This document shows positions 1 through 17,768 of a stretch of DNA of 64,000 bases, piece after piece. The notes beneath the pieces are model-generated. The model saw nothing but the letters and a program-made list of their open reading frames with translations, did no database searches and was not told the DNA's origin. Origin of the DNA: Eudorina sp. 2006-703-Eu-15 (Eukaryota; Chlorophyta; Chlorophyceae; Chlamydomonadales; Volvocaceae); the NCBI GenBank assembly GCA_003117195.1, contig BDSI01000097.1, forward strand, positions 1 through 64,000, read 5' to 3'. Within the stretch, counting starts at the first letter, position 1. Every line of letters begins with the position of its first letter. A program made the translations under genes and the position numbers.

Positions 1-504
1 GCGATATTCTGAGCGGCTCGTACATGGAGCTGTGTGTGGGTGTGGCCGCCGCCGCCGCTGCTATGCTACTGCCTTCGGCTGACGACCTGCTGGATAAATG
101 CGTCCCTAGGTATATATGTGTGAGTGTGTCTGCTTCTGCTGCTAAAGGCGTGCGGCTGCTGACCTGCTGCTGTTCGAAGTGCCTCAGACATGAGGCTGTT
201 TATTGCTGTGGCTGATTTTGCTACTGCCTTGGGCTTAGGACGTGGCTCCCAGTCCAGTGCAGTGGGTAACAGCGTTGGACACCGCCCAAACAGCCACTAG
301 CTAACAGCCTGTCACAGCCAAGTTATCGCGACCGTCACTGACATTGCTGGGAACTGTCAGAGCCCAGACGGTGTCGATTCAACAGCCAATAACAGCGGCG
401 CAAATGTTGGCTAAGGCTGTCAGGCTAACATTTCCTGACAGGCAAGCCTGTCAGAGCCTGTCAGACCCCCTATGAGTCGGTAGGGGCTCTGGCTTAGTAC
501 CCGG
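1..504. other. No gene recognised
   Basis: I see no convincing coding region here. The stretch contains several dispersed copies of the word cctgtcag and related cagcc/aacag words between about 290 and 470. These look like a decayed low-complexity or transposon-derived sequence. The short open frames have no recognisable domains. Confidence 0.4.
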
Positions 505-669
505 TGGGAAAATGAGCATAAAGGAGGCCTTTTGGCGCCTTACAGTCGATGGCGTCCCGTTGTTGGGCAATTCCCATATGCGCCCACGCGAGGGTGGCGC
601 GGTGTGGCTGGCGGTGGATACCCAACGGAAGGCGGGGGGACAGAAACACCCCGGCCAGCACCATTTCTG
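505..669 (+). mobile_element. Diverged relic of the LINE C-terminal region
   Basis: Translated on the plus strand, this stretch gives a peptide running from KEAFWRLTVDGVPLLGNSH to a QHHFW. It lines up with KETLWRLAVDGVPLPGNSH...AHHFW in the C-terminal region of the LINE at 8.7-11.7 kb. One extra A near 520 breaks the frame, and the zinc-binding cysteines of the intact element are not recognisable. It ends at about 670, where the duplicated segment carrying the zinc-binding gene begins. This is an old fragment of the same or a sister LINE family, in the opposite orientation to the complete copies. Confidence 0.6.
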
Positions 670-811
670 GTAATCCCACCTACCACGACGTTTACATGCA
701 TCAACCAAATAATGAAATCAAGCGATTTCATACACAAGTAATGATTATAAATTCGGGTACGTGGTGGCTGTAGTTTAATTGCATGCAGTGCGACGTTGCA
801 AAGCTTTATCA

Positions 812-1893
812 ATGTCGTGGAGAAGCCCCTCGCCGTCGGAAAGGTCATTCCATAGGGGTTCCAACGACGGATATGACGAAAACGATGACACCGAGCAATA
901 CGACGATTACGACGGAGACGATGACGGAAACCTGTCAGACCCGGAGTCGGACCATGAGAACGGGCACACCAACAACTACACTGATGACGATCGCGCCTCA
1001 AACTTGACCGACTCATACGACGAACATGATGGCCCTCGGGGCGCCGAGGCCGGCAGGACGCTCGACCGGCAGCAGCCGCGTCCCTGCAGCTTGCCGAGGA
1101 TGGCTTGCCATTCAAGTTCACGTTCCGGCGAGTGCCGCACATGGCGCAGCCGTTGAACTGCATGCGCTGCCGCTGCTACATCTATGGCGGCCAGATTTAC
1201 GCCTGGCGGTATCGCGACCGTTGGGCGCACAAGATAGAGCTGTTGGGAAGGGGTACGTCTCACTGTCGGTTGATTGGGACGGGCGGGGTACGTCTGTAAC
1301 CGTTACAAGGTGGACCCGTTACAACGTCTCACTGTTGGATGGGAACGAAGGGGTACGCGTCGTGACCTGACATGTATGGAATGCGCCGGGCCACTGGCTA
1401 TCTGGATAGGTAGGCCTTGCGGCGGTTGCATCGAGCGAGGTTGCATCCGTGACGCACGCGGGACGCGCTGACTTGATCCCCCGTGCCGAACCTGCCTGCT
1501 GCCTCTATCTATATATCTGCCTGCCTCTGCCCGCCGCCGTGCGTCGGTGCGCGGTCATCATGTCCAATGTTCGTTCGTTCGCTGCTGCGTGCGTGCGCGT
1601 GGCTGACTGACTGTAGGCCCGCCCCTCGAATATATCTATCTGCGAATCTGTGTGCGCGCACATGGCGCATGCTTACAGCTACCTATCATGTCTTCAGCAT
1701 GCAGGCGCTCGAGGGTTCCACGCTCGAGTGCTTCAACCGCGGCTGGATCCGCTCCCAGTACCGCGGCGGCGCCTGTGATGTGTGCGGCGAATCCCTGCAC
1801 CAGGGCGACTACCGCATCGTGTGCACGCGGTCGGAGCAGCTGCCGGGCAACATCTGCAGGCAGTGCGTACTCAGTTTCCTGGAACCGTCGTGA
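812..1893 (+). pseudogene. Frameshifted copy of two-exon zinc-binding protein gene
   Basis: This is a copy of the gene at 15962-17058. Exon 1 begins at ATG 812 and encodes the same acidic N-terminus. Two lesions break it. One G is missing from the G-run near 1037 (copy 2 has gggggcgcc, this copy ggggcgcc). A 4-base insertion (atag) near 1230 falls just after the codons for AHK, so the cysteine of the HxxC pair is lost from frame. Exon 2 (1705-1893, after the acceptor at 1702-1704) is intact and has the same 189-base length as in copy 2. It encodes the CDVC and CRQC pairs and ends in a stop. I read this as a recent pseudogene. The alternative, a separately expressed exon 2, has no supporting promoter evidence. 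Confidence 0.8.
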
Positions 1894-2561
1894 ACCAACA
1901 TGCATATACAATGTTGTACGGATGGGGGGCCATGATGGGCGGCTGTACGTTAAAAAGGTAGCAGCCTGCGGCTGCGTGTGGCGGTGGATTGCATGGGGTT
2001 ATGTAGGTGGCTGGAGCGGTGCTAGCTTCCCGGCGGCGGGCAAGTACGTGCAGATCGAAGTATGCCAGCGAGGGTGTTGGTTGTGCTCGGCCCCTGCTTG
2101 ACGGAATCCAGCCATAGGGCTCCCAGCTGGCCGGCCGGCCGGCCGGACGGACGGACGGACGTTGTGGACAGGAAGGGCTTATAATAACCTTGCATCGAGC
2201 GAGAGGGGTGCGTGGCTAGGTCAAGGGCCCCGGGCACCGCCGCAGGGATCTGGCAGTCAAAGCAGTGCAGCACCGACTGCGGCAACCCTGCTGCCTTACC
2301 CGGCAACGTGCGCACGCAATGCTGCTGCCCTCGCGTGCGTGCCTTACTTGCGCACTGCAGCAGGTCCGACTGCCCGCGCGCAGCCCAAGTGGGTTGTTGC
2401 TTAGTCTCGCTGGTCAGCATGGCGTTAGGCCAGCCAGGAACCCTGACTTAATGATCACCGGAATGAGAAAGGAAGATGACGTATGGTGTGACAAGACTGC
2501 CGCAATAACGCTTCATCTATTTTGCGCCATGCAAGACTAGATAGCGGCCGGATTATTAAGT

Positions 2562-2566
2562 TGTAA
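2562..2566 (+). promoter_or_regulatory. TGTAA polyadenylation signal (copy 1)
   Basis: TGTAA is the usual Chlamydomonas/Volvox polyadenylation signal. This one occupies the position equivalent to 17714-17718 in copy 2. Its use is inferred from family practice only. Confidence 0.35.
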
Positions 2567-2839
2567 TGATGACGATGTCATCAGCGAAGCCGCAATGAAG
2601 GATGGCGGACCGGCAGGGGTGCATAGCATGCACTCCGGAACCAATGCAACGCCCTACAGCCCCAGCTGCAGCCCGCATCTTGCGTCGGTCAGCGGCGGCG
2701 TCGTTGCTACCGCCGCTGAGTCCGTTGCGTGGTGTGCACCGCCAACGGAGCAGCTGCTACTGTCGGTGAGCCGGGAGACGGCGCCAGCCCGGTCAAAGCG
2801 ACAGCAGGTGGACTGCTTTCCTTGATGCTGCGGACCCTA

Positions 2840-3530
2840 CGGAGTAGGTACCTAGGGTTCTGTGTCGCGATCGCTGCGTGGCTGATTGCGATGGTGGGTG
2901 CAAGGCTGTGTGTTGATGGCGCCGTTGTTCAGCTGTGACGGTATTTGCCGCCGAGCAGTCGGCTCGCGGTCTACCTCAGCGACAGGATAAGCTACCACCG
3001 CCGCCGCAATGGCGGCGGCGGCAGCGGCGGCAGCATCTCTCAGTCGGAGAGCGGCTGGGAGGCCGTGTTCCTACTGCTTGCGCTCCTTCGGGCGCTGCTT
3101 CTGATCGTAGCCGCCGGCACAGCACTGGAGGCGCTGGCGGGTTTGGTGTACGGCTACGTACGGCAATATGGCCTAAAACCGCCGTTGCAGGTTGTCAGCC
3201 GCGGCGAGCAACCTGCAGCGGAGCCACCGCCACCTGTTCCCACATCAGCGGGCAACCTTGGCAGCGGGTCCGACGGCTGCAGCGCTGCCCGAAGAGTTAG
3301 CGGTCCGATCGCAGGTAGCAGTGATGGTCTTGATGAGAGCTTGTGCTGCGTTTGCACTAGCGGGCGTAGGTGTCGTGATCGATTCGTACGCCCTGATGTC
3401 GTACATTACTGTAGTATTGTTGCCTCTGCAGTGCGTGCGAACTGCGAAGCAGAGCTCCGCGGTCGACGCGCGCCTGACACGCACGTGTCTGATCTGTTCC
3501 GCCGCGGCCGCTGCCAAATAAAGTGATGGT
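2840..3530 (+). pseudogene. Degenerate 3'-end copy of the ankyrin/RING-like gene
   Basis: The sequence matches the last ~800 bases of the gene at 33084-36167. The hydrophobic segment LGFCVAIAAWLIAMVGARL, a shortened Gly/Ser linker, the block SISQSESGWEAVFLLLALL and the LVYGYV segment are all recognisable. About 30 bases (tgtgccggctgttc...) are deleted after LLALL. The RING part is broken: a CCVC remnant and DVVHYC remain, but the following cysteines have lost frame, and only scattered remnants continue to a stop at about 3526. No ankyrin repeats or promoter region are present. Homology continues a little past the stop (gtcgtacag), so this looks like a DNA-level partial duplication rather than a processed transcript. 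Confidence 0.75.
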
Positions 3531-3981
3531 GACGCAAGCCGTGTCGTACAGTTGCACGAATGCGCGCAATGCGGGGTGTGTGTGTTAAAATAAACCGAGA
3601 GACACGACTTGCGAGGACCCTAATTGCGCACGCGGACGAGTGAGGCCGTTGGCTGCGCATTGCCGACAGGCCGGGGACGTGTATATAGAAAAGAGGGGCG
3701 ACATGCGACAAAGCAGAAGCAAAGACATTGTGTCCCCGTAATGGATAGTCGCGGCTGTGCGGGCGGCTTACGCGGGGCTGCGATGGACATGCAAGGGACA
3801 GCAGGACTCGACCCAGCCCGAGGTCAAACCGGTTGCTGGAGACGCAGCTGGGGAGGAACGTCGAGATTACGGTGCCAGCGTCCGGGCTCCAAGGCGTGTG
3901 TGCGCGCCGCGCCGCCTCGGCGATGGGCGTGCGCAAACAAGGATGCAACAGCAGACCCACGATCAAAGCAGCGAAAGGACG
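3531..3981. other. No gene recognised
   Basis: GC-rich spacer between the pseudogene and the repeat-flanked LINE cluster. The open frames on both strands lack domains and overlap one another. Confidence 0.4.
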
Positions 3982-4186
3982 GTGTGTGTGTGTGTTTAGA
4001 AGTGCAACCCGCCCGCCCGCCCGATCCCAGGTATCAATATACTTACCATAAAACCTGCGAGGAAAAAACTTACCATATGCAGGCGCGCGGACAAGGCAGC
4101 CGCGCCACCACCGCAAGGCAAATCATACCGCAAATACTAAATACGGAGACGCACGACGCACGCAAACGGATTATTTACCGACCTGT
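3982..4186. repeat. Left ~200-bp direct repeat flanking the LINE cluster
   Basis: A short (GT)7 tract (3982-3995) is followed by a 191-base unit starting ttagaagtgcaaccc and ending gacctgt. The same arrangement, (GT)n plus a 192-base unit, occurs at 11936-12127 on the other side of the LINE cluster, with roughly eight substitutions and one indel. Left of this copy is agcgaaaggac, and right of the other copy is aaaatgtatg. The pre-insertion locus can therefore be read as a single copy. Confidence 0.8.
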
Positions 4187-4207
4187 GTGTGTGTGTGTGT
4201 GTGTGTG
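4184..4207. repeat. (GT)n microsatellite at 3' end of LINE copy A
   Basis: About 24 bases of pure TG alternation. They directly abut the LINE 3' terminus (aatcgttacat...). Confidence 0.95.
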
Positions 4208-4281
4208 AATCGTTACATATCTGCCGGGCCGACACTGGCCGGGGGCGCTAACCCGCCCCATACGGGAGACCGCCGAAGCAC

Positions 4282-4303
4282 TTTCCCCCGGATACGGGGG
4301 AAA
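4282..4303 (-). other. Hairpin in LINE 3' end
   Basis: TTTCCCCC and GGGGGAAA arms (8 bp) flank a six-base ggatac loop, about 75 bases from the element's 3' terminus. In copy B both arms are one base shorter (4 C against 4 G), so pairing is kept. Copy C has 5 C against 4 G. The feature could be part of the RNA structure recognised by the element's RT, which is inference. Confidence 0.55.
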
Positions 4304-4351
4304 GGGGCGTAAGGGGCCTCTGTCCCCTCGCTCTCAACCTAGGGCGCGTGC

Positions 4352-4369
4352 CCGATCCCCGAGGATCGG
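4352..4369 (-). other. Second hairpin in LINE 3' end
   Basis: CCGATCC and GGATCGG arms (7 bp) flank a ccga loop. The hairpin is present in copies A (4352-4369) and C (8182-8199). Copy B carries one change in the left arm. The role is unknown. Confidence 0.45.
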
Positions 4370-4876
4370 TGACCGCTGTGCCCCCTCAAGGGAGTGGGCG
4401 AAGGCCCATCCCGGGCGGTCTGCGCCTCGCAGTCCGCTGTTCAACCTCCTCAAGTCCTTGCAGCACCCAGGGCGCGTTTCGGAGGCGCGCCCCTGCTTGG
4501 TGCGGTAAAACTAGCCTGGTCCCGCGTCCTAACCTAATCGTAATAGCTAGGGTTGCACCCTCCGGCAGGCCTGCCTGCCCAGCTGAGCCAGAGCGAGGCG
4601 GCTCGCACGCGTCAGGCCTTGCTGGGTCCGGGTATGCAGTCGGGTGCTCCATGATGGGGCTATGGTTTGCACAAGGCAGCACATCACCACGCAAGCTTCC
4701 CTGTCGTACACCCCTTCCCGTCGCAAGCGGCCCTCGCCTACACGTCCCGCTCGCTGCCAACTCCCACTGGTCTGGCCCGACCCTCCTCGGGCACCCACGG
4801 ATCCCCATCGTGCCCGGAAGTGGGCTTCCCTAGTCCCAATCCCTACCCCCTAGCGTCTCGCGCTGCTATCTATCCA

Positions 4877-12127
<7,251 letters not shown>

Positions 12128-12756
12128 AAAATGTATGACGAATGTATGGTGACGGTCCCCACGGAAGCAGCGTCGGTCGTCCATCATGCGGGAACGCGGA
12201 AGGAAGCAAGTTGTGAGGCAAAGTGGAAGGGAGCAAGACAAAATACAGTAACTAGACAATGTGAAAGCAAACAGGATGAAAGCAAAGAGGTTACTATGGT
12301 GGTGGCGCGGCGACGGGTGAGAAGCGCGGAAGGAGGGATTTGTAGGCAGGGACGCGTACGAACGCGGCATGGGTGCAGTACGGTAGTGTACGGAATGGAC
12401 GCCAGTGTACGAGCGGCCGGTGGGGTCATAACATACGTACGGATAATGCGGGTGTGATCCGGGTAGCGGGCCAGAGGAAAGGTTGGCTCCCCACCGATCC
12501 CGGTCACGGACGGGATGCCCGTATGCATGCGGGGCACCGGTCCAAGCGCTGTGGGTGGGGTTGGAAAGACCGGCAGAGTGGGAGAGGTGGGGGAGGCGAT
12601 GGAGTGCGTTGCGGGGTTCAGCCGGTGGGTGGGCGAAATTAGATATGGCCGTGGAAAATGGCCGAGTTGACTGCCCGGCATCACGTGATACCCCGCGGAA
12701 CGCGTGGAGGTTGTGACGTTGTGGTTACACGTGGGATGTGGGGCGCTCAGTGGATA
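12128..12756. other. No gene recognised
   Basis: Spacer between the repeat unit and the Penelope-like element. Open frames are compositionally odd and show no RT palm motif or other domain. It may include decayed 3' sequence of the Penelope-like element. Confidence 0.35.
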
Positions 12757-15228
12757 TCAGTGGTTAGCGGTGGAGGGGGCGGGGCCGGCAAGGTGGCGGC
12801 GTACGACCGCGACGATGTCAGGATGGGTAGTCCGCCGGGCGAATTGTGACGTGACGGCGCGTAGAATGGCAGTAACGAGGTCCCTGAGGCGGGTAGACGG
12901 GCAGGCATGAGAGCACGCGAGGTACCGCATGGACGGGGGATTTTTGTGCATCTTGAGGGTACCAGCGTAGTAGGCGGGGGGAAGGTGGGTATTGAAGGCC
13001 AGGTTCCAGGGGGCGAGGCGGGCGTTTTGCTCAGCGTAGTGGGCTTGCATGGCGTTGGGGGTAGTCGTCTCATAGAATGCGGAGGCGGCGGGGCGGGGGC
13101 GGGGGCGGCGGGGATGGGGGCGGGGGCTGGAGCGGGGACGGCGGGGGCGGGGACGGCGGGGTTGGGGGCGGCGGGGGCGGGGACGGCGGGGGACGGTGGA
13201 GCGGGAGGGATGGCGGGGGCGGGGGCGGGTGGTGAGGGTGGATACGGGTGTGGAGGGGGAGGTGGCTGCTGGACGAGCTGTGTGGTGCTGGCGGAGGTGG
13301 TGGGGTGGTGGGCGGCGGGGGATGTGGAGCGAGGTGGAGGAGGGGCCGTTGGGGGAGGGGGCGGCGGATCAATGTCGACGGGGACGGGGGGTGGAGGCGG
13401 GGTGGCGGGGTGGCAGGGGAAGGGGTGGGAGGCGGGGGCGGGATGGCGAAGACGTCGTGGAGATGTAGGTCGCTCATGCAGACTTCAGCGTAATATTTCT
13501 TGCAGACGAGCTGGAAGGTAGCGGAGCTTTTGTCGGTGACGGTGACAATAAAGTCCTTCGTGGCGGCACGGAACGCGGCGAGATCTTCACGGGAAAGGAT
13601 GGCCAGTGGAAGCGATGGGATTGGGCATGGCCGGCGACGGCGCGTTCGATGGCGTCGACCAGTTTGTGGGTCCACCCAGCATATGTGTCGGCGGACGTGC
13701 CAGTGCTCCGGGCGAGATGACTGACGTAGGTAGACGCGTGGGCGCGGAGGTCCGTGAGAACGTTCGCCAGAGGAGGGGGTGATTGGTGGGCACGGTAGCG
13801 GGCGCCTTTGTTCCAGAAGGGGACGAGGGTGGGCGGCAGGATAGGGACGGGGCAAGTGGACATAACAAGCCGAAGCCTGGCGTGTATTAAGGGGGTGGGG
13901 AACTGAGGGGTGGCGTAGTCACCCCTGTATGCCCGCACCACCGGACCGTCCGGGCACAGCATTGGGAAGCGGTGGCAGGCGCAGGGGCGATCCGGTTTGA
14001 CGAGATCGGCGTAGTCGGCGTGGGTAAGCTCGCGGGCGAAGGAGGCGTATGTGCAGAAGAGGAGGTGGAGGGGGGTGCCGGCAGTCCAGTAAAGGTGAGG
14101 GCGGGGGGTACCGAGGGGGAGTTCCGAGGTGAGGCTGGCGTCGTCGAGGATATCGGAGATGGCGGAGATGGGGAGGAACTGGCGCAGCGCATTGGGGAGC
14201 CAAAGTTTGCTGCTGAGGTCCGGCGGTCCAGCTCGTTGGGAGCGGGCATCGAGGGCGGTGGCGAGGGGGGGGACGGTGAGAGCGGAAAGAAATTCAGGGA
14301 GGACACCAAGGACGTCGGCGGGGAAGTGGGTGGCAAAGGCGTAAAGAAGGTGGAGGGTACGGATGTGGAAGGCTTGAAAGTGGTAGGTGGGGAGAGACCC
14401 ATGTTGCTGCCAGACGTCTTGCAGGTGGAGGAGGCGACGGCGAATGTCACGGCTAGCATACCACCGCTTCCGGTGTTCATGGCCGGCGGGGGCGGAGGGG
14501 CTGGCATCGAAGGGGCAGCTGTCAATGTCGGCGGCCATAGAACGAACTTCGAAGGCGACGTTGAGGCCGGGCTGCTGTGCGGAACGTAGGGTGTGTAGGC
14601 GCTGTACCCAAGCCATTTCGTACTGCGCTGCGATACGACGAAACCGGCGACCGGGGCGGGCTGGGACGTATTGAAGGGGCATGACAAACAGATGCGGCTC
14701 GCCGCGGGCCCAGAGGTGGTGGTAGAGAGCGGGAGCGTGGGTACGTTTGTGGGCGAGCGCGGCGGTGGTGCGGAGGTGCTGACGGAGACGTTCAAATGCG
14801 GAGGTGCGGGTCTGGCCAAAGCTCCAAGCGGTGCTGTGGGCGGAGGCGTTGCCGCGGGTCGGGCAGGTAAAAGACGGCGTAAATGACGCGTGACGGGTTG
14901 CGATCCGCGGTGAGGCGGTCGTCTTCGTCGGTGCCAATGTACCGCCGGCGCAGAGCGAGGAGGTCCCGTAGAGCAGGAGGCCGATCACGAAGCCCGCTTG
15001 CTTGCTTGCTTGCTTGTAGGCAGGGTAGCGACACCTCGCTGGCTCCTTCAGAATGTGGTAGTCTAGTAGCGATGATAATGTGTAACAGATAGACAAACCC
15101 TGGCGGGGGTCAAGGGGCAGGGGCGGCGAGGCTCGATGAGCCTGCACGCCGCGGGCAGTCGGGAATCGTGTCGTGACTAACGTACGATCGCAGACCATCG
15201 TTGCTGCGTCGTGCGTGCCTGCACGCAT
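12757..15228 (-). mobile_element. Broken Penelope-like retroelement with N-terminal GIY-YIG-like domain
   Basis: Minus strand, reading from ATG 15228. First comes a GIY-YIG-like nuclease region split over two frames near 14870: VIYAVFYLP, then FGQTRTSAFERLRQHL. Next is a conserved-looking domain (YVPARPGRRFRRIAAQYEMA...). Then come blocks typical of the region before and at the start of a Penelope-type RT: PPTLVPFWNKGARYR, FIVTVTDKSSATFQLVCKKY (after a second frameshift near 13605) and YYAGTLKMHKNPPSMRYL. A ~400-base C/G-rich Pro-coding expansion (13080-13480) interrupts the RT, and the catalytic YxDD part is absent. An N-terminal GIY-YIG fits the permuted Naiad/Chlamys Penelope-like elements described from green algae; that placement is inference. 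The element is dead. Confidence 0.65.
13080..13480 (-). repeat. C/G-rich minisatellite inside Penelope-like element
   Basis: On the plus strand this is a run of gcgggggcgg-type units, giving long Pro-rich frames on the minus strand. It separates the DVFAI segment from the next recognisable RT block, so it looks like an expansion within a former coding region. Confidence 0.7.
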
Positions 15229-15827
15229 GAACTGGTGTTAACGCGCTTTATGTCCCCACGAATGCATCCATATTGTTCCATCATGTCACAGCCGTCGCCG
15301 CGACGAAGAAAGGGGTGGTCATAGCGAGCGGTCGGTGGTCCAGGTCCACTAGAGGGGCTGGTCAACGTTCGTGGGTGCCCCCGCACCCCATGCATCGAAG
15401 GTGCAGAGTTTGCGAGTAACCCAAACCTACAGCGGATGATCTGGAGATGCTTCGTATTTGGATTGATTTTACTGTCATGCAACATTGTGGCATGTGATGG
15501 GCAGATAGGCGCATACCGAGCAGATAGATGCCTAGACACGCCTAAACTGGCAACGTCGCCACGTAGGCTAGGTACTCTGTTGACTGTCGAAGCTGGCATG
15601 ATGAATACGTAGATGAATGCAATTGAATGCAGTTCTCACTGTAAAACATTAAATATTCATGAAATTGCTTGGCGTAACCAGCATCTATATTAGCTTATAC
15701 CTCGCTTTTCTGGTCGGCTTCGCATCTTCCATGTCAGTCAACTTTTGAAACGTCATTGCTGCGAAATGTTGTTCGGTGTAAAATGGCATTATTGGCAAGT
15801 TGGGTTACTTGGCACCCGACGTCGTCG
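15229..15827. other. No gene recognised
   Basis: Spacer of lower GC content than its surroundings, especially at 15620-15800. I see no domain-bearing frame. The right part may hold the promoter of the zinc-binding gene, but I cannot point to a TATA box with confidence. Confidence 0.4.
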
Positions 15828-15961
15828 TAATCTCACCTACCACGACGTATACATTGACCAAAATAATGAAAACAAGCGATTTCATACACAAATAATGATT
15901 ATATATTCAGATATGTGGTACCTGTAGGCTAATTGCAGTGCGACGTTGCCAAGCTTTATCA

Positions 15962-17058
15962 ATGTCGTGGAGAAGCCCCTCGCCGTCGGAACGGTCGTTC
16001 CATAGGGGTTCCAACGACGGTTATGACGAAAACGATGACACCGAGCAGTATGATGAATACGACGGAGACGACGACGGAAACCTGTCAGACCCGGAGTCGG
16101 ACCATGAGAACGGGCACACCAACAACTACACTGATGATGATCGCGCCTCAAACTTGACCGACTCAGACGACGAACATGATGGCCCTCGGGGGCGCCGAGG
16201 CCGGCAGGACGCTCGACCGGCAGCAGCCGCGTCCCTGCAGCTTGCCGAGGACGGCTTGCCATTCAAGTTCACGTTCCGGCGAGTGCCGCACATGGCGCAG
16301 CCGTTGAACTGCATGCGCTGCCGCTGCTACATCTATGGCGGCCAGATTTACGCCTGGCGGTATCGCGACCGTTGGGCGCACAAGAGCTGCTGGGAAGGGG
16401 TACGTCGCACTGCGTGTTGGGACGGGCAGGCGGGGTACACTCGTTTAACTACTGTAACCGTTACAAGGTGGACCCGTTACATACAACGTCTCACTGATGG
16501 GAACGATAGAAGGGGTACGCGTCGTGACCTGACATGTATGGAATACGTGCCACTGGATACATATTTGGATAGATAGGCCTTGCGGCGCGCGGTTGCATCG
16601 AGGTTGCATCTGTGACGCGCGCGGCGGGACGCGCTGACTTGATCCCCCCGTGCCGAACCTGCCTGCTGCCTCTATCTATCTGCCTGCCTCTGCCCGCCGC
16701 CGTGCGTCGATGCGCGGTCATCATGTCCAATGTTCGTTCGTTCGCTGCTGCGTGCGTGTGGCTGACCGACTGGCGGCGTGCCCCTCGAATCTATCTTTCT
16801 GCGAATCTGCATGGCGCATGCATGCTTACGTACATCATGTCTTCATGTCTTCATGTGCGATGCATGCAGGCGCTCGAGGGCTCCACGCTCGAGTGCTTCA
16901 ACCGCGGCTGGATCCGCTCCCAGTACCGCGGCGGCGCCTGCGATGTGTGCGGCGAATCCCTGCACCAGGGCGATTACCGCATCGTGTGCACGCGGTCGGA
17001 GCAGCTGCCGGGCAACATCTGCAGGCAGTGCGTACTCAGCTTCCTGGAACCGTCGTGA
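15962..17058 (+). CDS. Small acidic protein with two zinc-binding modules (two exons)
   Basis: Exons 15962-16399 and 16870-17058. The 470-base intron is phase 0, with a gtacgt donor and a gcatgcag acceptor. The product has 208 residues. Residues ~10-75 are very acidic (DGYDENDDTEQYDEYDGDDD and onward) and probably disordered, followed by an RRGRQ basic patch. The C-terminal third carries CMRC-x19-HKSC, spaced like half a LIM domain, and, from exon 2, CDVC-x12-C-x10-CRQC, a treble-clef-like arrangement. I do not recognise the family. It may bind zinc and act in protein or nucleic-acid contacts, but this is inference. The chosen ATG is the first one in frame with the conserved block shared with copy 1. 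Confidence 0.75.
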
Positions 17059-17713
17059 GCCAACACATACAATATGGATGTGCGGATGGGAGACCATGAT
17101 GGGCGGCCGTACGGATCGCCGGCCGTACGTTAAGAAGGAAGCAGCCTGCGGCTGCGGTGGGTTGCATGGGGTTATGTCGTACACTATTGTTGCCTCTACC
17201 CGGCGGCGGTCGAAATATATCAGCGAGGGTGTTGGTTGTGCTCAGCCCCTGTTTGACGGAATCCATAGACATGGCTCCCAGCTGGCCGGCTGGCCGGCCG
17301 GCCGGCCGGACGGAAGGACGTTGTGGACAGCAGGGAGGGCTTACAATGTTGCATCGAGCGAGAGGGGTGGCACCGGTCAGGGGGCACCGCCACAGGGGAG
17401 CTGACAGTCCATCCAACCAACCGGTGCAGCACCAACTACTGCATCACCCGGCAACGCGCACACGCAATGCTGCTGCCCTACCTCGCCTTGCTTGCGACAA
17501 CTAACCACAGCAGGTCCGACGGCCCGCGCGCAGTCCAAGCGGGTTGTTACTTGGTCTGGTCAGCATGGCGTTAGGCCAGGAACTCTGACTTATGATGAAT
17601 CAATGATCACCGGAAATGAGAAAGGAAGATGACGTATGGTGTGACGAGACTGCCGCAATAACGCTTCATCTGTTTTAGTTGCTCCATGCAAGACGGCAGC
17701 GGCCGGATTCAGT

Positions 17714-17718
17714 TGTAA
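17714..17718 (+). promoter_or_regulatory. TGTAA polyadenylation signal
   Basis: TGTAA lies about 655 bases after the stop of the zinc-binding gene. It is conserved in the duplicate copy, which supports its use. Confidence 0.45.
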
Positions 17719-17768
17719 TGATGATGTCACCGCCGCATCAGCGAAGTCGCAATGAAGGATGGCGGACC

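Larger units (their letters stand above)
671..2611 (+). repeat. Segmental duplication, copy 1 (decayed)
   Basis: This segment is collinear with 15828-17768. Shared parts are the upstream region (acctaccacgacg...), both exons of the zinc-binding gene, the intron, the 3' region with a TGTAA signal (2562-2566) and the terminal word gcaatgaaggatggcggacc. It differs by many small indels and substitutions. At the right-hand junction it runs into a degenerate copy of the 3' end of the ankyrin/RING gene, whereas copy 2 runs into unrelated sequence. Confidence 0.85.
15828..17768 (+). repeat. Segmental duplication, copy 2 (intact gene)
   Basis: Partner of 671-2611. It includes the intact two-exon gene, 5' flank and 3' region. 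Beyond 17768 it diverges completely from copy 1. Confidence 0.85.
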
